11,380 nucleotides of DNA from Deltaproteobacteria bacterium. GTDB taxonomy: Bacteria; Myxococcota_A; UBA9160; SZUA-336. The position numbers and the translations under genes are program-made. The notes beneath the pieces are model-generated. The model saw only the letters and a program-made list of their open reading frames with translations. It was not told the origin of the DNA and searched no databases. Position 1 is the first letter of the stretch. Each line of letters starts with the position of its first letter. The stretch lies in contig JAUXJB010000032.1 in NCBI GenBank assembly GCA_030624945.1, positions 1 through 11,380 on the forward strand. Reading direction: 5' to 3'. Shown piece by piece: positions 5,965-11,380 of this stretch.

Positions 5965-6372
5965 GTGAGCAGGGTATTGGTCCTGGCCTTTTGCGGCGTC
6001 CTGGCGCTCGGCGCGCCGGCGGCCCGAGCAGACACCGTATCGTGTAATGGAAAGCGCGGCTGGCAGCGTGCGGTCGTCCTGGATTCCGTGCACCGCTGGT
6101 TCGCGCAGGAGCCGCGGCCGGATGCGCTGCTGGAGCTGGTGCAGGCGGAGCACGGTATCGTGGCGTGCTCGTCGAGTCCCTTCCCGCCCATGCGTCTGCA
6201 CACGACGATGCTGCCCCACGGGCTCGAGCTCGATCACTTCGGCGCGCTCCTGCTCGCGAACGAGCTGGAGTGGGCGGGCTTGATCGCGCGCCCGGAGGAG
6301 GGACTCGCCGGCAGGTACTTCCGTGTGCGACGCCCCGGCGCCGGCGAGCGGGCGCGGACGGAACGACCTTGA
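5965..6372 (+). CDS. Small exported protein of unknown function
   Basis: A 135-residue protein from GTG 5965. Residues 1-22 are a good Sec signal peptide (MSRVLVLAF..., cleavage after AARA). The mature part of about 113 residues has two cysteines, Cys27 and Cys68, well placed for a disulfide. It holds a conserved-looking helix LDSVHRWFAQEPRPDALLEL and a final segment (about 91-122) of helix, GLIARPEEGLAGRYFRVR, then a basic tail. That last segment has the rhythm of a winged-helix wing, odd for an exported protein and possibly coincidence. No family recognised. It sits between the coiled-coil gene and the proton-channel pair, so a periplasmic partner of the motor is the natural guess. It ends in a TTGA overlap with the next gene. 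Confidence 0.7.
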   Translation: MSRVLVLAFCGVLALGAPAARADTVSCNGKRGWQRAVVLDSVHRWFAQEPRPDALLELVQAEHGIVACSSSPFPPMRLHTTMLPHGLELDHFGALLLANELEWAGLIARPEEGLAGRYFRVRRPGAGERARTERP

Positions 6373-7118
6373 GCGCGGGGGCGACGTCCCCGGGTCGGCC
6401 GTGGCTCGGGCCCATGCTCCGCTCGCTGGCGCTGGGTGCGGCGATCGGGGGCGTCGCGGTCATCGCGATCCCCCTCGTTCCCGACCTCCCGGGACTGAGC
6501 GAGCTCACACGCCTGGCCGAGCTCTGTGCGCGCCTGGGGAACGCGCTCAACGCGAGCGTCGGTCCGGTCTGGCTCCCGATGTCCCTCGTCGCGCTGCGCG
6601 TGGGCTGGCTGGCGGGCCGCGCCCTGCGCAGCAGGAGGGGGCGGCATTCGGCCGCACCGGTGGGCCCGGAGCTCGGTCAGCTCGCGCCGCTCTTCGCCGT
6701 GCTCGGCCTGTGCGGTACGGTCTGGGGGCTCGGCACTGCCTTCGACGCGCTGGGGGACGGGGAGTTCCTCTCGCGCGTGCCCAGCTTGCTCGCGGGTCTC
6801 GGGGCGGCGATGACCTCGACGCTGCTCGGACTGGGCCTGCAGATCTCCACGCTGCTCGTCGCGGCGTTCAATCCCGTCTGGTCCCAGGCGCGGGTCGAGA
6901 GCGCTACCGACGACGTGTGCTTTGCCCTCGACGGGCGCGAGCTGGGTGCGGGCGCTGCGGGGCTCGACGAGCTGGTCCGCACCCTTCGGGCCCGGCAGCC
7001 CGAGGCCCTGCGCGTCGAGTTCGCGCGGGGAGTGTCGGAAGCGTGGCGTACCAGGATCCACGACACGCTGTGGCGGCGCCTCGACAGCGCGATCCCCATC
7101 CGAGAGATCTCGGGCTGA
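6369..7118 (+). CDS. ExbB/TolQ/MotA-family proton-channel subunit
   Basis: A 249-residue inner-membrane protein if read from TTG 6369, whose codon overlaps the previous stop. ATG 6414 would give 234 residues and leave all membrane segments intact; neither start has a strong Shine-Dalgarno. Hydrophobic segments lie at about 17-38, 62-85, 103-125 and 138-166. The last two carry the family pattern: APLFAVLGLCGTVWGLGTAF, then a helix AAMTSTLLGLGLQI. Thr117 and Thr151 match the polar channel-lining positions of ExbB/TolQ. A cytosolic C-terminal tail of about 80 residues follows, longer than in TolQ/ExbB and rich in Arg/Glu. With the ExbD-like protein encoded next, it should form a pentameric proton-driven motor around an ExbD dimer (known for the family). 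The family call is strong; the exact substrate system is unknown. Confidence 0.88.
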   Translation: MSAGATSPGRPWLGPMLRSLALGAAIGGVAVIAIPLVPDLPGLSELTRLAELCARLGNALNASVGPVWLPMSLVALRVGWLAGRALRSRRGRHSAAPVGPELGQLAPLFAVLGLCGTVWGLGTAFDALGDGEFLSRVPSLLAGLGAAMTSTLLGLGLQISTLLVAAFNPVWSQARVESATDDVCFALDGRELGAGAAGLDELVRTLRARQPEALRVEFARGVSEAWRTRIHDTLWRRLDSAIPIREISG

Positions 7119-7522
7119 TGCGGCGCGGGCATCCGGGCACGGGGCTCGAGGGTGCGCCCGACATCATGCTGCTCACGATGGCGGCGCTCATGGTCGCCAT
7201 CGTGTGGTTGGTCTCGCACGTCCACGAGACCACGCTCCCGCCCATAGATCTCCCGACCAGCGCTGCCAGCGGACTCGGGAACGCCGATGCTGCCGCGCTG
7301 AACGTGACGTTGCGTCCGGGACCGGGGGGAGCCCTGGAGGTCTGGCTCGAGGATCGCCGCGTCACGGGCGGTCTGCCGAGCCTCGAGACCGCACTGGCGG
7401 ATGCCGGTGCCAGCGCCGTAACCCTTCGCGCCGACGCCGACACGCGCTGGGCAGACGGTCTCGCGGCGATGGGTGCGGCCGGGCGTCTCGGTCTCGCGGT
7501 ATCGGTCGCCGCGACCCCCTGA
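7118..7522 (+). CDS. ExbD/TolR-family motor subunit
   Basis: A 134-residue protein overlapping the channel gene by one base (TGATG). A single membrane segment at about 15-33 starts with Asp15 (APDIMLLTMAALM), the position of the essential protonatable Asp in ExbD/TolR. It is followed by the family-typical LPPIDLPTS after the membrane and a periplasmic domain of about 70 residues: LNVTLRPG, GALEVWLEDRRVTGG, LETALADAG, VTLRADADTRWADGLAAMGA, then a final strand LGLAVSV. This order (strand, strand, helix, strand with AD, helix, strand) matches the ExbD/TolR fold. It is the last gene of the operon; only 16 bases separate it from the convergent esterase stop and no terminator hairpin with a T-run is visible. 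Partner and role as for the preceding channel subunit. Confidence 0.88.
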   Translation: MRRGHPGTGLEGAPDIMLLTMAALMVAIVWLVSHVHETTLPPIDLPTSAASGLGNADAAALNVTLRPGPGGALEVWLEDRRVTGGLPSLETALADAGASAVTLRADADTRWADGLAAMGAAGRLGLAVSVAATP

Positions 7523-7538
7523 GTGCGAGCGGGCCGGG

Positions 7539-9140
7539 TCAGGCCGTGGCGCCCGAGCTCCGTGCGAGGCTCCGCGGGGGCGCCTCGCCGTCTGCGGCCT
7601 CGCAGCGGTCCCAGAAGCGGGCCGCGTCCTGGAAGCGCCAGGCTTCCGTTTTGCAATGCGTGCCGAGCACCATGGTCGAGTGTCTCTCGGCGTCGAAGCG
7701 GGGCCAGTCGGGTAGGCCCGCGTGTCCGGGGTCGCCGTTTCGGGCGAAGGCCAGCCAGGCCTCCTGCATCCGATCGGAGAGATCGCGCGCGCCCTTCATG
7801 ATCCCGAGAGTCGCGCGCAGGAAGGGATCGCGCAGCGTGCCGAACACGAACGGGACCTCGAGGCCGTGACAGGCTCCCAGCCGATCGGCGAGCAGCGGCG
7901 GCGTCCATGTGAACAGATATGTGTAGGAGCGGCCTCCGCTCCGGGCGTGGCGCTCGGCCAGACGCGTCGCGGGCCAGTGGAAGATGCGATCGGACTGGAA
8001 AGCGATCCAGCGTTCGCCCGGCGACCTGTGACCGATGCGAGGGTTGTCGGATCCGTAGAGCTCGAGGGCCAGCTCCGCGAGCGGCGTGCCGTCGAAGTCC
8101 TTGCCCGGAAGCACCGCCGCCAGTCGGCGACGCAGCGTCTCCTCTTCGATCCGCAGGGCTTTGCGATCGCCGAGCGTGAACAGCTTGAACTCGTCCTGGT
8201 TGGTCCCCAGCAGCAGCGAGACGGACTGCGAGAGCCCCGCCTCGATCGCGCGCAGGGGCGCGTCGGGCAGTGTCTCGCCGTCGATACTCGGCTGCAAAAC
8301 GAGCTGGCGACCCCGCAGGAGCGGAACCATGATCGCTCGCTGCGCCTCCAGGATGTCGCGCAGCGGGGCCGCCCGGAGCGCAGTGAGGTCTCGTGCGGAG
8401 GGTCCCAGCTCCCGCAAGAAGAGCTCGGCGACCTCGCTCGCCTCTTCCGCCGACGAGACGTTGTCCGCGGCGCCGCTCTGCGCGATCGCCCGTCGGAAGA
8501 GCCCTCGCGCGCGTGGGGTCCCGAGCAGCGTGCCGACGCTCATGGCGCCCGCCGACTCGCCGAAGATCGTCACGTTCTCCGGATCGCCGCCGAACGCCTC
8601 GATGTTGTCGCGTACCCACTCCAGAGCCGCGATCTGATCCAGCAGGCCCAGGTTCGATGGGACGTCCTGCCCGTCGATGAGGGTCTTCAGGTTGAGGTAG
8701 CCGAGTGCTCCCAGGCGGTAGTTCAGGGTCACCACCACCACGTCGCCGCGTCTCGCCAGTCGCTCGCCCGAGTAGAGGTTGGTGGAGCCCGATCCCATCA
8801 CGAACGCGCCGCCGTGAAGCCAGACCAGCACGGGACGCCTGCGGCCGTCGGTGGCGGGCGTCCACACGTTCAGGTACAGGCAGTCCTCGCTCTGCGCGCT
8901 CCTACCCACCGCGATCATCTGCAGCGCCACGATCGGCAGCGGCATTGACTGTGGCGCGGCACTGGCAAAGCGGTTCGCCGGTCGCACGCCCTGCCACGGC
9001 TCGGGGGGCAGCGGGGGCCGGAAGCGCAGCTCGCCCAGCGGGGGCCGTGCGAACGGCACACCCCGGAAGGTCACCAGGCCTCGTGACGCGCGGCCTGCAA
9101 GCCTGCCGGACCGCGTCGGTACCGTTGGCCCGGACACCAC
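7539..9140 (-). CDS. Type-B carboxylesterase
   Basis: A 533-residue alpha/beta-hydrolase of the carboxylesterase/cholinesterase family, hydrolysing carboxylic esters. Seen: EDCLYLNVW at 85-93 with Cys87, oxyanion-hole HGGAF at 109-113, nucleophile Ser196 in GESAG following GGDPENVTIF, acid Glu317 in LGTNQDEF, and base His425 in ACHGLEVPFVFG. All catalytic residues are present and length is normal for bacterial members. There is no signal peptide, so it is likely cytosolic. The start is GTG 9140 (followed by a second GTG codon), without a strong Shine-Dalgarno. It begins nine bases after the glutathione S-transferase stop on the same strand, so the two are very probably co-transcribed. Native substrate unknown; p-nitrobenzyl-esterase-type or detoxifying esterase are the usual readings. 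Confidence 0.95.
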   Translation of the reverse strand: MVSGPTVPTRSGRLAGRASRGLVTFRGVPFARPPLGELRFRPPLPPEPWQGVRPANRFASAAPQSMPLPIVALQMIAVGRSAQSEDCLYLNVWTPATDGRRRPVLVWLHGGAFVMGSGSTNLYSGERLARRGDVVVVTLNYRLGALGYLNLKTLIDGQDVPSNLGLLDQIAALEWVRDNIEAFGGDPENVTIFGESAGAMSVGTLLGTPRARGLFRRAIAQSGAADNVSSAEEASEVAELFLRELGPSARDLTALRAAPLRDILEAQRAIMVPLLRGRQLVLQPSIDGETLPDAPLRAIEAGLSQSVSLLLGTNQDEFKLFTLGDRKALRIEEETLRRRLAAVLPGKDFDGTPLAELALELYGSDNPRIGHRSPGERWIAFQSDRIFHWPATRLAERHARSGGRSYTYLFTWTPPLLADRLGACHGLEVPFVFGTLRDPFLRATLGIMKGARDLSDRMQEAWLAFARNGDPGHAGLPDWPRFDAERHSTMVLGTHCKTEAWRFQDAARFWDRCEAADGEAPPRSLARSSGATA

Positions 9141-9149
9141 TCGCCCGCG

Positions 9150-9752
9150 CTAGAGAGCCTGCGCCCTGGCCGCTGCCGGTCGCGCCAGGCACTCGCCGAG
9201 CCAGCGCTGCACCTCGGGTACCGCCGAGAGGTCCACCCCGCCCAGTAGCGTCCAGGACAGCACGGACGCGACGTTCAGGTCGGCCACGCTGAAGTCGTCG
9301 CCCAGGAGGTTGCGTTTGCCGGCCAGCGCACCGTCGAGCACGGCGAGGCACGGAGCGAGGGCGGTTTCCGCCGCATCTGCCTTCGCGCTGTCGCGCTCCG
9401 GCTCGGAGAGACCCCTGCGGTTCATCAGCACCTCGATCAGGGGGGGCTCGATCTCCGTCATCACCCAGAAGCTCCACTGGAGCGCGCGCGCCTGGTCGTC
9501 CAGAGACTTCGGCAGCAGCCCGCCGTCGTACTTGCGGGCCAGGTACAGGTTGATCGCCAGCGACTCCCAGAGCACGAGGTCCCCGTCCACGAGCGCGGGA
9601 ATCTTTCCGTTCGGGTTGATGTTCTCCAGGTAATTGCGCGTCTTTGCGTCGGTCCGGGAGCCCGTATTCTCGTGTTCGTATTCGATCCCGAGCTCCTCCA
9701 GCATCCAGAGCGAGCGGAAGGCGCGGGACTGGGCGGTTCCGTAGAGCTTCAT
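9150..9752 (-). CDS. Glutathione S-transferase
   Basis: A 200-residue cytosolic GST that should conjugate glutathione to electrophilic substrates or act as a GSH-dependent isomerase or reductase. The N-terminal thioredoxin-like domain (1-80) shows MKLYGTAQSRAFR with Ser9 as the likely GSH-activating residue, NPNGKIPAL at 47-55 with the cis-Pro, and the GSH-binding ESLAINLYLA at 63-72. The all-helical C-terminal domain (about 85-200) contains the N-capping motif FSVADLNVAS at 154-163. The start is supported by GAGGAGA six bases before the ATG. The open frame continues upstream but that part shows no GST character. It is first in a two-gene unit with the carboxylesterase, which fits a small xenobiotic or ester-detoxifying operon (inference). 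Confidence 0.94.
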   Translation of the reverse strand: MKLYGTAQSRAFRSLWMLEELGIEYEHENTGSRTDAKTRNYLENINPNGKIPALVDGDLVLWESLAINLYLARKYDGGLLPKSLDDQARALQWSFWVMTEIEPPLIEVLMNRRGLSEPERDSAKADAAETALAPCLAVLDGALAGKRNLLGDDFSVADLNVASVLSWTLLGGVDLSAVPEVQRWLGECLARPAAARAQAL

Positions 9753-9758
9753 CTTCTG

Positions 9759-9765
9759 TCTCCTC
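9759..9765 (-). promoter_or_regulatory. Ribosome binding site of the GST gene
   Basis: GAGGAGA on the minus strand, six bases before the ATG at 9752. It sets the GST start and excludes the long upstream extension of the same frame, which runs antisense through the phosphatase gene. Confidence 0.7.
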
Positions 9766-9833
9766 GTACCCGTTAGCTTAACCGCACCGGGATCCGCGTG
9801 CAGGGCGCTCCGCGGATGCCCCTCTCCGCGGGT

Positions 9834-9839
9834 TACCCT
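9834..9839 (+). promoter_or_regulatory. Possible -10 hexamer for a leaderless phosphatase mRNA
   Basis: TACCCT (TANNNT) followed by six bases (GGTGGC) and the ATG at 9846. No proper Shine-Dalgarno precedes this ATG. The spacing equals that at the K+ channel gene. No obvious -35 was found. Confidence 0.3.
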
Positions 9840-9845
9840 GGTGGC

Positions 9846-10475
9846 ATGCCGCAGACGATCTACCTCGTCCGACACGGGGAGACCGTGTGGAACCGCGAGG
9901 GCCGGGTACAGGGGCATCTCGACTCGCCGCTCACCACGCGGGGGCTTGCGCAGGCGCGTCGCGCCGGGGACACCCTGCGCGAGCTGATCGATGATCCCCG
10001 GGAGTACACGCTCCTGCACAGCCCGCTGGGACGGGCGCGTCAGACGGCTGCGATCGTCGCGGAGATCCTCGGCTGGGGTACCGGGGCCTGCCGCCAGGAC
10101 CCGGGGCTCCGCGAGATGAGCTGGGGGGAATGGGAGGGGCTCACCACCGAGGAGATCGCGCGGGACGAGCCTGCGCGCTGGGCGGAGAGGACACGGGCCA
10201 AGTGGACCTTTGCGCCGCCAGCCGGCGAGAGCTACGCGATGCTGGCGCGGCGCGCTCGCCTCTGGCTCGATAGCGTCGCCACCGAGGCACACCTCGTGGC
10301 CGTGGCACACAGCGGCTTCGGCAGGATCCTGCGCGGGATCTACGTCGGTCTCACCCCGGAACAGACGCTCGCACTCGACGGTCCGCACGACGCGGTCTTC
10401 CGACTCGCGCGCGGAAGCGTCGCGCGTTTCGATACCGAATCCGAGACCTCCCGGGCCGTCGAATCGCCCGGGTGA
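9846..10475 (+). CDS. Histidine phosphatase (phosphoglycerate mutase-like)
   Basis: A 209-residue member of the histidine phosphatase superfamily, branch 1. The start IYLVRHGETVWNREGR puts the phospho-accepting His10 in the RHG motif. SPLGRARQTA at 59-68 gives the second phosphate-binding Arg. Glu90 in LREMSWGEWEGL is the proton donor, and His155 in VAVAHSG completes the pocket. Length and motif spacing fit GpmB, CobC (alpha-ribazole phosphatase) and broad-specificity phosphatases; the sequence does not decide among them and there are no cobalamin genes nearby. The ATG at 9846 is chosen because the family core begins directly after it; the ATG at 9798 would add 16 unrelated residues. It is divergent from the GST gene (93-base gap) and 25 bases ahead of the exonuclease gene, probably one transcript. 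Confidence 0.93.
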   Translation: MPQTIYLVRHGETVWNREGRVQGHLDSPLTTRGLAQARRAGDTLRELIDDPREYTLLHSPLGRARQTAAIVAEILGWGTGACRQDPGLREMSWGEWEGLTTEEIARDEPARWAERTRAKWTFAPPAGESYAMLARRARLWLDSVATEAHLVAVAHSGFGRILRGIYVGLTPEQTLALDGPHDAVFRLARGSVARFDTESETSRAVESPG

Positions 10476-10500
10476 TATCTTCCCCCGCATCCCGAGCGCA

Positions 10501-11358
10501 ATGATCAAGCACGTCGCCGACCGAGTTTGGGCCTTCGATGCGGAGTGGATCCCCGATCCGCTCGCGGGTCGTCTGCTCTACGAGATTCCCGACTCGGTCA
10601 CGGATCCCGAGGAGATCATGCGGGTCATGTGGGAGCGGGGCGGTGCGACCGAAGAGGATCCGACGCCGTTCTTGAAGCTGGCGGTGAGCCGCGTCGTGTC
10701 GATCGCGGCTGTCGAGCGGCGCGTCACCAACGGCGCGATCGGTCTGCATCTGATGTCCCTCCCGCACGATCCCGACGACCCCGAGCAGACCCGGGAGTCT
10801 GCGATCGTCGGCAGCTTTCTCGACGCGGTCGGCGAGCGCCGGCCTCAGCTCGTCGGCTTCAACTCCGTCGACTCCGACCTCAAGCTCCTGGTACAGCGGG
10901 GCACGATCCTGGGCCTGCGCTCCGCGGCCTTCTGCGAGCGACCGGAGAAGCCCTGGGAGGGGATCGATTACTTCGCTCGGGGCAGCGAGTACAACGTGGA
11001 CCTGAAGCAGATCCTGGGAGGCTTCGGAAGGGCCACGCCATCGCTGCACGAGATGGCGACGCAGTCGGGCATCCCGGGCAAGCTGGACGTCGACGGCAAT
11101 CAGGTGGCGCACCTCTGGCTCGCTGGCAACCTGCGAAAGATCGTCCAGTACAACGAGTTCGATGCGCTCACGACCTACCTGTTGTGGCTGCGCCTCGCGC
11201 ACTTCGCGGGCCACTTCAGCAGCGAGGAATACGCTGCCGAGCAGGATCGCCTGCGCGAGGTTCTCGTCACGGAGAGCAAGGGCGGGAAGCCCCACCTCGA
11301 ACCCTATCTCGAGGAGTGGCAGCGTCTGCAGGGGATCATTCGCGAGCGGCGGGTGTGA
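10501..11358 (+). CDS. Predicted PolB-type 3'-5' exonuclease
   Basis: A 285-residue DEDDy-type 3'-5' exonuclease related to the stand-alone exonuclease family resembling the proofreading domain of B-family DNA polymerases (PF10108-like). Seen: ExoI Asp13 and Glu15 in AFDAEWIPD; ExoII LVGFNSVDSDLKLLVQRG at 117-134 with Asp126 at the FN-x4-D position; ExoIII YNEFDALTTYLLWLRL at 217-232 with Tyr217 and Asp221. The segment around 160-200 (VDLKQILGGFG, then SLHEMATQSGIPGK) is also typical of the family. All metal-binding acids are present, so it should be active on single-stranded 3' ends. No strong Shine-Dalgarno is visible before ATG 10501; a TATCTT hexamer at 10476-10481 could be a -10. It follows the phosphatase by 25 bases. 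The last 22 bases of the window after its stop show nothing. Confidence 0.9.
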   Translation: MIKHVADRVWAFDAEWIPDPLAGRLLYEIPDSVTDPEEIMRVMWERGGATEEDPTPFLKLAVSRVVSIAAVERRVTNGAIGLHLMSLPHDPDDPEQTRESAIVGSFLDAVGERRPQLVGFNSVDSDLKLLVQRGTILGLRSAAFCERPEKPWEGIDYFARGSEYNVDLKQILGGFGRATPSLHEMATQSGIPGKLDVDGNQVAHLWLAGNLRKIVQYNEFDALTTYLLWLRLAHFAGHFSSEEYAAEQDRLREVLVTESKGGKPHLEPYLEEWQRLQGIIRERRV

Positions 11359-11380
11359 ACCCCGCGAGAGCTGCCGGCCT

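Noticed and set aside
2700-7522. Tol-Pal, TonB, flagellar stator or Zorya system
   Set aside because: No TolA/TolB/Pal, no TonB C-terminal motif or receptor, no OmpA-type peptidoglycan-binding domain, and no helicase or nuclease effector is encoded in the cluster.
7523-7538. Bidirectional terminator between the convergent ExbD-like and esterase genes
   Set aside because: The 16-base gap is GC-rich but contains neither a stem nor a T-run; read-through or factor-dependent termination is as likely.
6904-8865. 653-residue minus-strand open frame
   Set aside because: Shadow frame of the esterase and of the ExbB/ExbD-like genes; very Arg/Gly/Pro-rich and without motifs.
9753-10508. Upstream extension of the GST frame antisense to the phosphatase
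   Set aside because: GST homology starts at MKLYGT, where a good ribosome site is present; the extension is low complexity.

Overview
The window is GC-rich, densely coding DNA from a Gram-negative bacterium. The evidence for a double envelope is a lipoprotein, several Sec-exported proteins, a lytic transglycosylase and an ExbB/ExbD-type proton-channel pair. Overall style (high GC, GTG/TTG starts, TPR- and sigma-like regulators, carboxylesterase) resembles Myxococcota or other former Deltaproteobacteria, but there is no taxonomic marker gene, so this is only a guess. I see no tRNA, rRNA, CRISPR array, transposase or integrase, and no gene-free stretch over 300 bases.

Layout. (1) 126-2455, minus strand: a sigma-region-4-like HTH protein with a TPR-like middle, one membrane segment and an unusual Gly-rich tail (1010-2455), followed by a six-TM voltage-gated K+ channel with a C-terminal zinc ribbon (126-953). 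(2) 2456-2699: a divergent intergenic region holding a perfect 9-bp inverted repeat. (3) 2700-7522, plus strand: eight tightly packed genes, most joined by stop/start overlaps. In order they are a TPR-like lipoprotein, a small one-TM protein, a one-TM protein with TonB-like topology, a GH23 lytic transglycosylase, an exported coiled-coil protein, a small exported protein, an ExbB/TolQ/MotA-like channel subunit and an ExbD/TolR-like subunit. (4) 7539-9752, minus strand: a glutathione S-transferase followed 9 bases later by a type-B carboxylesterase. (5) 9846-11358, plus strand: a histidine phosphatase, then a predicted PolB-type 3'-5' exonuclease.

The main point of interest is the eight-gene cluster. 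The last two genes supply a proton-driven inner-membrane motor. The third could carry force into the periplasm, the transglycosylase could open or remodel peptidoglycan, and the coiled-coil protein, small exported protein and lipoprotein could form periplasmic or outer-membrane parts. It does not match Tol-Pal (no TolA, TolB or Pal), a classical TonB locus (no TonB C-terminal signature, no TonB-dependent receptor) or a flagellar stator (no MotB/OmpA domain). I read it as a candidate undescribed PMF-driven envelope system, possibly controlled by the divergent membrane-anchored sigma-like protein. The component families are inferred from sequence motifs; the assembly into one machine is inference from gene order and translational coupling.
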